A DNA stretch of 7,938 nucleotides from an uncultured Clostridia bacterium (GCA_947632165.1 CANROI010000060.1:1-7938), one strand, 5' to 3'; shown: positions 1 through 5,873, numbered from the stretch's first letter. The notes: generated by a model not told the origin, from the sequence alone. Program-made: numbers and translations.

Positions 1-858
1 GCTCCAGAGGATGATATCCACCTTTTCGCCGCCGAGCTCCGCAACGACCGCGTTCACGCGCGCGCCCTTGTTGCCGACGCAGGCGCCGACGGGATCGATG
101 CGGGGATCGTCCGACCAGATCGCCATCTTCGTGCGGTGGCCCGCCTCGCGGGCGATGGCCTTGATGACGACCGTGCCCTGCTTGATCTCGGGGACTTCCT
201 CTTCGAAGAGCCGCCGAACAAGCCCGGGCGCCGCACGGGAGACGAGCACCTGCGCGTTTCTGCCGCCGCTCTTGACCCGTTTGACGTACACTTTGATGCG
301 GTCGCCCGTCTCATAGCGCTCGCCGGGGACCTGATCCTGCGGGAGCATCAGCCCCTCGATCTGCCCCTTGCCGAGCTCGATATAGACGTTCTTCATGTCG
401 ACCTTGCGCACCATGCCGCTCATGAGTTCGCCCTCCTTATCGGAGAACTCGGAGAGCGTGTTGTCGCGCTCCGTCTCATGGATCTTCTGCAGGATGACCT
501 GCTTCGCCGTCTGCGCGGCGATGCGCGAGAACTCGTAGGGAACGAACTCGCGGGAGAGAATGTCGCCGACCTTTGCGGTCTTCTTGATGAGGCGCGCGTC
601 CTCGAGCGAGATCTCGCCCTCCGCGGGCTCTTCGCTGTCTACGACAACGTGCGTGAGGAAATAGCGGATCGTGTTCTTTTCGGGATCGATGTCCACCTTG
701 ACCGTGCCCGTCTCCCCCTCGAACTGCTTCTTGTAGGCGGCTGCGAGCGCGCCCGCAAGCGTCTCGATGAACGCCGATTCGCTGATGCCCTTTTCGCGCT
801 CCAAAGCGGCAAGCGCGGGGAAAAATTCCTCCATTTCCTTGTTGACTTTTTTCGCCAT
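1..858 (-). CDS. nusA: Transcription termination/antitermination factor NusA (N-terminal 286 residues, cut by window edge)
   Basis: NusA binds RNA polymerase and nascent RNA and controls pausing, intrinsic termination and antitermination. I read this frame directly from the minus strand; it is open from ATG at 858 to base 1 with no stop, so the 3' part lies outside the window. Seen: the N-terminal polymerase-binding domain at about residues 1-135 (start MAKKVNKEMEEFFPAL); an S1 RNA-binding domain at about 138-208 (GELMSGMVRKVDMKNVYIEL, then LVSRAAP); and the start of KH1 from about 210, with the family signature DPVGACVGNKGARVNAVV at 255-272 and EKVDIILW at 278-285. The Shine-Dalgarno (SD) is GGGAG at 868-872, 9 bases from the ATG. 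It follows rimP by 55 bases with no terminator between, the usual rimP-nusA order, and should share the rimP promoter. Identification is secure; only the missing C-terminus is unknown. Confidence 0.97.
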   Translation of the reverse strand, partial: MAKKVNKEMEEFFPALAALEREKGISESAFIETLAGALAAAYKKQFEGETGTVKVDIDPEKNTIRYFLTHVVVDSEEPAEGEISLEDARLIKKTAKVGDILSREFVPYEFSRIAAQTAKQVILQKIHETERDNTLSEFSDKEGELMSGMVRKVDMKNVYIELGKGQIEGLMLPQDQVPGERYETGDRIKVYVKRVKSGGRNAQVLVSRAAPGLVRRLFEEEVPEIKQGTVVIKAIAREAGHRTKMAIWSDDPRIDPVGACVGNKGARVNAVVAELGGEKVDIILWS

Positions 859-913
859 GGTAGTTAACTCCCGTTTTGATTGTATTCACGGCCTTGCGGA
901 CCGATAAAGTTGG

Positions 914-1369
914 TTATAGTTCGATGAACAGGCACGCTTTTGCGACCTTGTCTGCGGGGAATGTGAGCTCCCCCTCCTCCGCCGTGAGCTTCAGCGTCTC
1001 CCCGTCGTAGCCCGAGAGCGTTCCCTCGTAGTACTTCTTTCCGCCGATGGGCGCATAGAGATGCACTTCGATCTTCTGCCCCATATGCCGTTCATAGTCC
1101 CGGAGGGTTCTGAAGGGGCGGTCGAGTCCCGCGGACGAGCAGTTGAGCGTATAGGAAGCGCCGAAGGTGGGATCGAACTCATCGAGCGGGCCGTCGATCG
1201 CGCGGTGGAACTTCTCGCAGAGATCAAGATCCACGCCCTGCGGCGCGTCGATGCAGACGGTGAGCGACCGGGTACGGCGATCAAACATCACATCGACGAT
1301 CTCCACGCCGACCTCTTCGGCGATGGGCGCCAAAAATTCGGCGATCTCAAGAACCGGTTTCACCTGCAC
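914..1369 (-). CDS. rimP: Ribosome maturation factor RimP
   Basis: RimP is a cytoplasmic factor that helps assemble the 30S ribosomal subunit. The 151-residue product has the usual family length. The N-terminal domain covers about residues 1-85 (FLAPIAEEVGVEIVDVMF near the start). The family hallmark SSAGLDRPFRTLRDYERHMG at about 78-97 leads into the C-terminal Sm-like barrel (KYYEGTLSGYDGETLKL and after). The start is GTG at 1367-1369, chosen because a strong SD, AAGGAGGG at 1376-1383, stands 6 bases upstream and the protein then begins like other RimPs. A nearer ATG at 1372-1374 is out of frame and reaches TGA after four codons. The gene is first in the rimP-nusA operon, with its own promoter at 1442-1470 and a hairpin leader at 1384-1414. 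In other Firmicutes ylxR, a ribosomal L7Ae-family gene and infB follow nusA, which would lie beyond base 1. Confidence 0.96.
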   Translation of the reverse strand: MQVKPVLEIAEFLAPIAEEVGVEIVDVMFDRRTRSLTVCIDAPQGVDLDLCEKFHRAIDGPLDEFDPTFGASYTLNCSSAGLDRPFRTLRDYERHMGQKIEVHLYAPIGGKKYYEGTLSGYDGETLKLTAEEGELTFPADKVAKACLFIEL

Positions 1370-1375
1370 GGCATT

Positions 1376-1383
1376 CCCTCCTT
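1376..1383 (-). promoter_or_regulatory. Shine-Dalgarno of rimP (decides GTG start)
   Basis: AAGGAGGG on the minus strand nearly matches the anti-SD sequence. It is 6 bases from GTG at 1369 but only 1 base from the out-of-frame ATG at 1374, so spacing favours GTG. It begins directly after the T-tract of the leader hairpin, so only transcripts that pass the hairpin carry it. Confidence 0.85.
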
Positions 1384-1414
1384 AAAAGAATTGAGAGCGG
1401 GTACCCGCTCTCAA
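1384..1414 (-). terminator. Terminator-like hairpin in the rimP-nusA leader (possible attenuator)
   Basis: Bases 1391-1414 form a perfect 24-bp palindrome with half-site TTGAGAGCGGGT. As RNA it folds into a 10-bp stem with a GTAC loop. On the minus strand it is followed at once by TTCTTTT (1390-1384), a T-tract with one interruption, and then by the rimP SD. It lies about 20 bases downstream of the predicted start of the rimP transcript, so it would act as an early terminator in that leader. It would also stop read-through from the nrdR-ispG-exonuclease operon, which has no other visible terminator. In Bacillus subtilis, as I recall, the equivalent operon is autoregulated by NusA-dependent termination in its leader. 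An alternative role as a DNA operator is possible, since the palindrome is perfect at DNA level. Confidence 0.72.
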
Positions 1415-1441
1415 TCTCTTGTTCATCGATTAAGCGTCTTC

Positions 1442-1470
1442 ATTATAGCATATCCGTACGGAAAATGCAA
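1442..1470 (-). promoter_or_regulatory. SigA-type promoter of rimP-nusA
   Basis: On the minus strand the -35 is TTGCAT (1465-1470), the spacer is 17 bases and the -10 is a perfect TATAAT (1442-1447). The spacer ends in TGC, giving an extended -10 (TGnTATAAT). The start point should fall near 1435-1437, leaving a leader of about 66 nt before the GTG of rimP that contains the hairpin at 1384-1414. It lies in the 126-base gap after the PolC-like gene, so rimP-nusA can be expressed independently of it. Confidence 0.85.
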
Positions 1471-1495
1471 GCGTTTTTTGAAAATTTCCGCAAGA

Positions 1496-3001
1496 TTATT
1501 TGGGAAGCGCGCCCTTCATGCGCACCAGCTCCATGAAGATCTTGGCGGTGACGAATGCGTCGTCGAATGCCCTGTGGTGGCGGAAAGTGAACCCGAAGTG
1601 ATCGGCGATGGTGTTGAGCTTATAATTGGGGAGCAGGAGCGCGCTCTGCGCCATCGTCAGCGTATCGTATTGCCGGTGATCGAAGAGGTACCCCTCCTTC
1701 TCGCCGTAATAGCGGATAAAGCTGCTGTCGAAGGAGATGTTCTGCGCGACGAGCGCGCAGCCGTCGCAAAACTTATAAAAGTCGGCGATGACGTCCTTCG
1801 TCTCGGGTGCGCCGGCGAGCATGTCGTCGTCGATGCCCGTGAGGCGGGTGATCTCCGCGCTCACCTTCACGGGACAGGCGACGAAGGAAGAGAACTTCTC
1901 ACTGATTTGCCCGTGCTCGATCTTCACGGCGCCGACCTCGATGATGTGGTCGATGGTGCTCCCCGAATAGCTCAGCCCCGTCGTCTCGAGGTCGAACACG
2001 ACGAACTTTCCGTTCACGAACGCCGCAGGCAGCGGCGTCCCGCCGAAGAGATCGGCCTGCACGAGGTCGGACAGGGGCTCCGGCACGACTTTGACGTATC
2101 TTGCGGGCACGGGGCGGGAGGGCCGCGCCTTGGGCGTGAATCCCTCGGGCGGGGCGCCGTAGTCGAGCTGCCGCGCCGTGAACCGGTAGGCTCCGCCGAA
2201 GAACTCGTTCGCGCCCGTGAGGCAGACGGAATCGCCCGCCTTGACGGCGCGCACCTTCTCGAGCGTCGCCTTTTTGGAAAAATAGGAGGCGGCGAGCCGG
2301 CCCGTGCCGTCGTCGACGGTCAGGCGGAAAAAGGGCTTCTCCTTCTTGGTGAGCCGCTCTTCGATGTGCGTCACCGTGCCGCAGACGGTCACATTCGGCT
2401 GTTCGCCCGCAAGATCCGCGATGTAGAGCGCATACTCGGGCGCGGCGCCGTCGATGGGCGCATAGTCCCCGATCGGGAACGTGCGGGGCGCGGCGACCGT
2501 TTCCGCCTCGGGGAGCGCCTCGTGCTCGAGCTCCTTCTCCTTCTCGGCGGAGCGGTAATCGCCCGTCCAGACGCCGCAGAACTGCCGCATGAGCGCCGCC
2601 GCGGCCGCGTTCAGCACGTCCCCCTGCGCGAAGCGGGAGCGCACCTCTTCGTCGACGGCGAGCAGAAATCTGCCGCCCGTGCCGTTCGTCTCCACCGAGA
2701 CGTCCCCGGGCGAGATGAACGCCGCCGCCGCGGGGAAACGGGTCCTGATGAGCTCGAGGATCGCCGCCGCGACCGCCTCGGCCGAAGCGACCGACTTCAG
2801 AATGCTCACCTGCGCCGTGCAGCCCTCGGGCACGTAGTTCCGGCTGACCGCTCGCGCCGCCTCGATATCCTCTTTCCCGTAGGTGAGATCGGTGACGAGA
2901 AAGAAGGTCACCGTGTTGCCCTCGACGCTGATCTTTCGGAGTACGGCGCGCTTTAGGCCCGCCGATTGCCTGATTTCGCTTAAGTATGCTTCGCTTCTCA
3001 T
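1496..3001 (-). CDS. PolC-derived protein: N-terminal domain, OB fold and DnaQ-type 3'-5' exonuclease, without PHP or polymerase domains
   Basis: This 501-residue protein sits exactly where Firmicutes carry polC, between ispG and rimP, but PolC is about 1,400 residues. Seen: a PolC-like N-terminal region (about 1-160); an acidic linker; an OB fold (about 203-280, NVTVCGTVTHIEERLTKKEK onward); a proline-rich linker (about 283-332) with QADLF at 315-319; and a complete DEDDh exonuclease (333-495). Catalytic residues are intact: D337 and E339 in FDLETTG, D425 in NISFDSSF, H476 and D481 in HHRAFDDA. In PolC the exonuclease is inserted within the PHP domain; here neither PHP half is visible, and TAA follows the exonuclease directly. 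The ATG at 3001 lies 12 bases after ispG and has no clear SD, so translation is probably coupled. Likely activity: 3'-5' exonuclease on DNA in replication or repair. Whether it proofreads for another polymerase is inference. A stand-alone exonuclease of other function is the alternative. Confidence 0.88.
   Translation of the reverse strand: MRSEAYLSEIRQSAGLKRAVLRKISVEGNTVTFFLVTDLTYGKEDIEAARAVSRNYVPEGCTAQVSILKSVASAEAVAAAILELIRTRFPAAAAFISPGDVSVETNGTGGRFLLAVDEEVRSRFAQGDVLNAAAAALMRQFCGVWTGDYRSAEKEKELEHEALPEAETVAAPRTFPIGDYAPIDGAAPEYALYIADLAGEQPNVTVCGTVTHIEERLTKKEKPFFRLTVDDGTGRLAASYFSKKATLEKVRAVKAGDSVCLTGANEFFGGAYRFTARQLDYGAPPEGFTPKARPSRPVPARYVKVVPEPLSDLVQADLFGGTPLPAAFVNGKFVVFDLETTGLSYSGSTIDHIIEVGAVKIEHGQISEKFSSFVACPVKVSAEITRLTGIDDDMLAGAPETKDVIADFYKFCDGCALVAQNISFDSSFIRYYGEKEGYLFDHRQYDTLTMAQSALLLPNYKLNTIADHFGFTFRHHRAFDDAFVTAKIFMELVRMKGALPK
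2045..2059 (-). other. Putative sliding-clamp-binding motif QADLF in the PolC-like exonuclease
   Basis: These codons encode Q315-A-D-L-F319, in the linker between the OB fold and the exonuclease. Bacterial beta-clamp partners use a pentapeptide close to QL[SD]LF, and the internal clamp motif of E. coli DnaE is QADMF. The setting, a flexible stretch rich in Pro and Gly (VPEPLSDLV before, GGTPLP after), is typical of such motifs. The match is seen; binding is inferred. Confidence 0.6.
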
Positions 3002-3013
3002 AAGTTTATAGGT

Positions 3014-4060
3014 TCATAGGTCCAACAGCGCCCCGAGGCGCTCGAAAAAGACACGTTCGGCCTCCCCGCATCCGACCCGTTCGGGGGGAGCGCCCTTGCG
3101 GAAGATGACGCAGTACTCCTTCCCTCCCGCGATGCCAAGGTCGGCGTCCGCCGCCTCGCCGGGGCCGTTGACGACGCACCCCATCACGGCGATCTTCGCC
3201 CGCTTTCCGACCCGGCGGACCCGCTCCTCGACCCGCTGCGCGAGCCCCATGCAGTCGTACCCGCACCGGCCGCAGGTCGGGCAGGAGACGACCTCCACAT
3301 AGTCCCGCTCGAGCCCGCACGCGCGCAGAATGTCGTGCGCGGCGATCACTTCCTTCACGGGATCGGCGGTGAGAGAGACGCGGATCGTATCGCCGATCCC
3401 CCTCAGAAGCAGCGCGCCGATGCCGGCGCTGCTCTTTACGACGCCCATGCGCTCCACACCCGCCTCGGTCACGCCGAGGTGGAGCGGGTAGTCCGTCCTG
3501 CGGGAGAGCAGTTCATATGCCTCCACCGTGAGCGGCACATCCGACGCCTTGACCGAGATGACGATCTCCCGAATGCCGTGTTTTTCGAAGATCCGCACGT
3601 TGTCGAGCGCGCTCAGGACGAGCGCCTCGGCGCTCCTTCCGTACCGCTTCAGATAGTCCGCCCGGATGCTCCCCGTATTCGCGCCGACGCGGACGGGGAT
3701 CCCATGCGCCTTCAGACAGTCCGCGACGAGCGCAAGCTCCCGCTCCCCGCCGATGTTGCCGGGGTTGACGCGCAGCTTGTCGGCGCCCGCCTCGACCGCC
3801 TGTACGGCAAGACGGGCGGAAAAATGGATGTCCGCGACGAGCGGGATATGGATCCTCCGCTTGACCTCCGTGAGCGCGCGGGCGTCCGCCTCGTCCTCCA
3901 CGGCGACGCGGACCAGATCGCAGCCCTCCGCTTCGAGCCTTAGAATTTGAGCGACGCTTCTGTCCACGTCGCTCGTTTTTACCGTCGTCATGCTCTGCAC
4001 GGCGATCTTTTCTCCGCCGCCGATGCGCACATTCCCGATCCTGACCTGTCTGTTTGACAT
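3014..4060 (-). CDS. ispG: 4-hydroxy-3-methylbut-2-enyl diphosphate synthase (IspG/GcpE)
   Basis: IspG is the [4Fe-4S] enzyme of the MEP pathway that reduces 2-C-methyl-D-erythritol 2,4-cyclodiphosphate to HMBPP, feeding isoprenoid, quinone and undecaprenyl lipid synthesis. The 348 residues match the two-domain bacterial form. The TIM-barrel part spans about 1-245, with IAVQSMTTVKTSDV at 19-32, PLVADIHF at 73-80 and KLRVNPGNIG at 95-104. The cluster-binding domain has C260 and C263 in CPTCGR, C295 in MGCVVNGPGE, and the conserved E302. The ATG at 4060 is one base after the nrdR stop and gives the expected N-terminus. The sequence before it is A-rich (GAAAACGAAAAAAAGTAAT) with no real SD, so coupling to nrdR translation is likely. 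Ispg followed by polC is common in Firmicutes; here nrdR replaces the more usual dxr and rseP upstream. Confidence 0.97.
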   Translation of the reverse strand: MSNRQVRIGNVRIGGGEKIAVQSMTTVKTSDVDRSVAQILRLEAEGCDLVRVAVEDEADARALTEVKRRIHIPLVADIHFSARLAVQAVEAGADKLRVNPGNIGGERELALVADCLKAHGIPVRVGANTGSIRADYLKRYGRSAEALVLSALDNVRIFEKHGIREIVISVKASDVPLTVEAYELLSRRTDYPLHLGVTEAGVERMGVVKSSAGIGALLLRGIGDTIRVSLTADPVKEVIAAHDILRACGLERDYVEVVSCPTCGRCGYDCMGLAQRVEERVRRVGKRAKIAVMGCVVNGPGEAADADLGIAGGKEYCVIFRKGAPPERVGCGEAERVFFERLGALLDL

Positions 4061-4061
4061 A

Positions 4062-4532
4062 TTACTTTTTTTCGTTTTCCTTGCGCTCCATCATGCGCTG
4101 GAGCTCCGACATAAAGGAGTTGATGTCCTTGAAAGAGCGGTAGACGGAGGCATAGCGGACGTAGGCGACTTCGTCGAGTTCCTTGAGCCCTTCCATGACC
4201 ATCTCCCCGATCTCTTTAGAGGAGATCTCCTGCGCCATCGAATTATAGATCTTCTTGGTAATCTCTTCGGCGAGAGAGTCGATCTGCTCGATGGAGACAG
4301 GCCGCTTTTCGCACGCCTTCACGATGCCGCGCTTGATCTTGCCGATATCGAACGCCTGGCGGTTCCCATCCGATTTGACGACGAGCAGGGGCGATATTTC
4401 GATCGTCTCGTAAGTCGTGAACCGGCGCCCGCAACCGAGGCACTCTCTGCGGCGGCGGATGGTCTTGTCGTCATCCGCCGAGCGGGAATCGATCACCTTG
4501 CTCTCTGTGCAGTTGCAATATAAACAGCGCAT
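4062..4532 (-). CDS. nrdR: Transcriptional repressor NrdR
   Basis: NrdR is an ATP/dATP-sensing repressor of ribonucleotide reductase genes. The 156 residues match the family. An N-terminal zinc ribbon has C3, C6, C31 and C34 with the signature KVIDSR and IRRRRECLGCGRRFTTYE. An ATP-cone follows at about 49-139 (VVKSDGNRQAFDIGKIKRGI, ACEKRPVS, then VAYVRYASVYRSFKDI). The C-terminal tail is lysine-rich. The frame stays open upstream to an ATG at 4613, but the start at 4532 is right: the family begins MRC or MxC, an SD lies just upstream, and the promoter -10 lies inside the longer version. It is first in an operon with ispG and the PolC-like gene. I saw no NrdR box near its promoter, so autoregulation is not indicated; its targets are presumably elsewhere. 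Confidence 0.97.
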   Translation of the reverse strand: MRCLYCNCTESKVIDSRSADDDKTIRRRRECLGCGRRFTTYETIEISPLLVVKSDGNRQAFDIGKIKRGIVKACEKRPVSIEQIDSLAEEITKKIYNSMAQEISSKEIGEMVMEGLKELDEVAYVRYASVYRSFKDINSFMSELQRMMERKENEKK

Positions 4533-4535
4533 ATG

Positions 4536-4544
4536 CCCTCCCTC
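4536..4544 (-). promoter_or_regulatory. Shine-Dalgarno of nrdR (decides start at 4532)
   Basis: GAGGGAGGG on the minus strand ends 3 bases before ATG 4532; the GAGGG part is 7 bases away. It supports the short start of NrdR over the ATG at 4613. Confidence 0.75.
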
Positions 4545-4563
4545 TTGTGTATGGATTGACTGT

Positions 4564-4592
4564 ATTATACAATATCTGCGGGAAAAAAGCAA
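4564..4592 (-). promoter_or_regulatory. SigA-type promoter of nrdR-ispG-exonuclease operon
   Basis: On the minus strand the -35 is TTGCTT (4587-4592), the spacer is 17 bases and the -10 is TATAAT (4564-4569). The expected start near 4557 gives a short leader of about 25 nt before nrdR. The -35 is weak, but the -10 and spacing are ideal. Confidence 0.75.
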
Positions 4593-4635
4593 GGAAATTT
4601 CGGAGGGTCGCACGGGCGGGCGGAAAATTTATATG

Positions 4636-4660
4636 AAAAAGCGCCGTCTTGCGGCGGCGC
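4636..4660 (-). terminator. Intrinsic terminator after the YitT-family gene
   Basis: On the minus strand GCGCCG (4655-4660) pairs with CGGCGC (4641-4646) across an 8-base loop and is followed by TTTTT (4640-4636). It begins 6 bases after the stop of the YitT-family gene and separates it from the nrdR promoter. Confidence 0.8.
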
Positions 4661-4666
4661 CGTGTC

Positions 4667-5707
4667 TCATGATCCCGTATTCTGCCCGTCTTGTTCCCGG
4701 GAAAGCGCTTCGGGCGGGACTTCTATGAGGTCATCCTTGCCCTCCGCCTCCTTGGGAAGGCGGATCCCCTCCGAAGTGAAGCCTCTGCCCCGCACTTCCG
4801 AGACGACGCTGATCGTCATGAACGCCTCGGGGTCGATGCGCTGCACTTCGTTTTTCAGCTTATGCAGCTCGCGGTTGCCCACGATCGTGAGGAGCACGAA
4901 GCACTTCTCCTTGAGGTACCCCGTCTGCCCGTAGAGCACCGTGACGCCGCGGTTGAGCTTATCGAGGATCATATCGCGGATCTCGCGGTACTTTTTGCTG
5001 ACGATCTTCACCTGCGTCTTGCGCATGCCGATGGGCGAGACGACATCTACGACCACCGAAGAGCCGAGGGCGATCATCACGCCGAGCAGCACCTCTTCCA
5101 ACGGCTTCTGCGCAAAGAACTGCAACAGGATGATCGCCATATCGAGCACCCAGAGGGTGAGGGCAATGGGCGTGCCGAAGAACTTGTTCAGAATGAGCGG
5201 CGGGATATCCGTGCCGCCCGTGCTGGCGCCGACGCGCACCACGACGGCGATCCCGAGCCCGAAGAGCAGGGCGCCGTAGATCGCGCCGAGCGTGCGGTCC
5301 TCTCCGTTGAGGGGAAGCCCGAATTGGGTCATATACAGATCGTTCAGAAGCGTGAAGAGGCTCAGAAAGGAGGGATACAGGATCGTTCCCGCGAGCGTCG
5401 CCGCGGCAAATTTTTTGCCGAGCAGGAGCGCCCCGACCAGAAAGAGCCCGATGTTGACCGCATAGACGGTGAGCGAGACCATCCGCTCCTGCCAATCCGC
5501 GCTCAGGTTCCCGTAGAGCTCGAGTATATTTCTCACGAAAATACCGATCCCCGTCGACCCGCCCATGATGAAGCCGTTCGGAATGATGAAGAATGCCGAA
5601 CCGGCCGCCGTGATCATGTTGCCGACGAGCACGATCATAATATAATGCAGCGCCTTTCTGACCTGCTGCTTTGTCGGCTTTTTGAGTTCCGGAAACGTAA
5701 ATGCCAT
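4667..5707 (-). CDS. YitT-family integral membrane protein (DUF161 repeats plus DUF2179)
   Basis: Members of this family are abundant in Firmicutes; their transport role is not established. The 346-residue protein has about six hydrophobic segments, near 20-42, 77-97, 101-122, 139-160, 180-199 and 204-222. Two related glycine-rich stretches, GGSTGIGIF at 49-57 and GASTGGTDIP at 160-169, reflect the internal duplication of the family. A soluble DUF2179 domain follows at about 231-306 (QVKIVSKKYREIRDMIL, RGVTVLYGQTGYL, then MTISVVSEVRGRGF). A tail of about 36 residues (311-346) is charged and mostly acidic; family members I recall are about 280-290 residues and lack it. The ATG at 5707 has only a loose SD (GGGGAT about 10 bases upstream), but it gives a normal YitT N-terminus. 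It has its own promoter (5748-5776) and terminator (4636-4660), so it is probably monocistronic. Substrate cannot be told. Confidence 0.92.
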   Translation of the reverse strand: MAFTFPELKKPTKQQVRKALHYIMIVLVGNMITAAGSAFFIIPNGFIMGGSTGIGIFVRNILELYGNLSADWQERMVSLTVYAVNIGLFLVGALLLGKKFAAATLAGTILYPSFLSLFTLLNDLYMTQFGLPLNGEDRTLGAIYGALLFGLGIAVVVRVGASTGGTDIPPLILNKFFGTPIALTLWVLDMAIILLQFFAQKPLEEVLLGVMIALGSSVVVDVVSPIGMRKTQVKIVSKKYREIRDMILDKLNRGVTVLYGQTGYLKEKCFVLLTIVGNRELHKLKNEVQRIDPEAFMTISVVSEVRGRGFTSEGIRLPKEAEGKDDLIEVPPEALSREQDGQNTGS

Positions 5708-5747
5708 AACTTTCTATCCCCGTGCCCCCCCGCGGAGCACAGAGGTT

Positions 5748-5776
5748 ATTATATCATTCCGAACGGCGGTTTGCAA
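5748..5776 (-). promoter_or_regulatory. SigA-type promoter of the YitT-family gene
   Basis: On the minus strand the -35 is TTGCAA (5771-5776), the spacer is 17 bases ending in TGA (extended -10), and the -10 is TATAAT (5748-5753). The expected start near 5741 gives a leader of about 34 nt, which contains a run of seven G (5725-5731). T6/A-rich tracts just upstream (5780-5796) could act as an UP element. Confidence 0.82.
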
Positions 5777-5844
5777 TCGTTTTTTGCACAATTTTTCGCG
5801 CTTCGGACAAAAAAATACGGCACTGCGAAAGATCCCCGATTTGT

Positions 5845-5873
5845 TTGCATTTTTGTTTGAAGGGTGATATAAT
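5845..5873 (+). promoter_or_regulatory. SigA-type promoter of the M18 aminopeptidase gene
   Basis: The -35 is TTGCAT (5845-5850), the spacer is 17 bases ending in TGA (extended -10), and the -10 is TATAAT (5868-5873). The start point should be near 5880, about 29 nt before the ATG at 5909. It is divergent to the YitT promoter, with 68 bases between the two -35 boxes. The core hexamers are identical to those of the rimP promoter. Confidence 0.85.

Noticed and set aside
1459..1490. Inverted CGGAAA/TTTCCG as a terminator after the PolC-like gene
   Set aside because: The stem is 6 bp with a 20-base loop, it overlaps the rimP -35 region and no T-run follows.
1370..1500. A frameshift hiding the rest of polC downstream of the exonuclease
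   Set aside because: Only 126 bases separate the stop from rimP and they are filled by an AT-rich promoter and a leader hairpin; no polymerase or PHP motif occurs in any frame.
1061..2956. A 631-codon open frame on the plus strand
   Set aside because: It is antisense to rimP and the PolC-like gene, has the Arg/Asp/Leu-rich composition of a GC-rich shadow frame, resembles no family and crosses the rimP promoter.
3027..3042. Hairpin AGCGCC/GGCGCT at the end of ispG
   Set aside because: It is inside the coding sequence, has no T-run after it, and is readily explained by GC-rich codons.
4533..4613. Longer N-terminus for NrdR from ATG 4613
   Set aside because: The extra 27 residues are unlike the family, the region contains the nrdR promoter, and a proper SD precedes ATG 4532.
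4691..5860. A 389-codon open frame on the plus strand
   Set aside because: It is antisense to the YitT-family gene and rich in His, Arg, Asp and Glu, as expected of a shadow of a hydrophobic protein.
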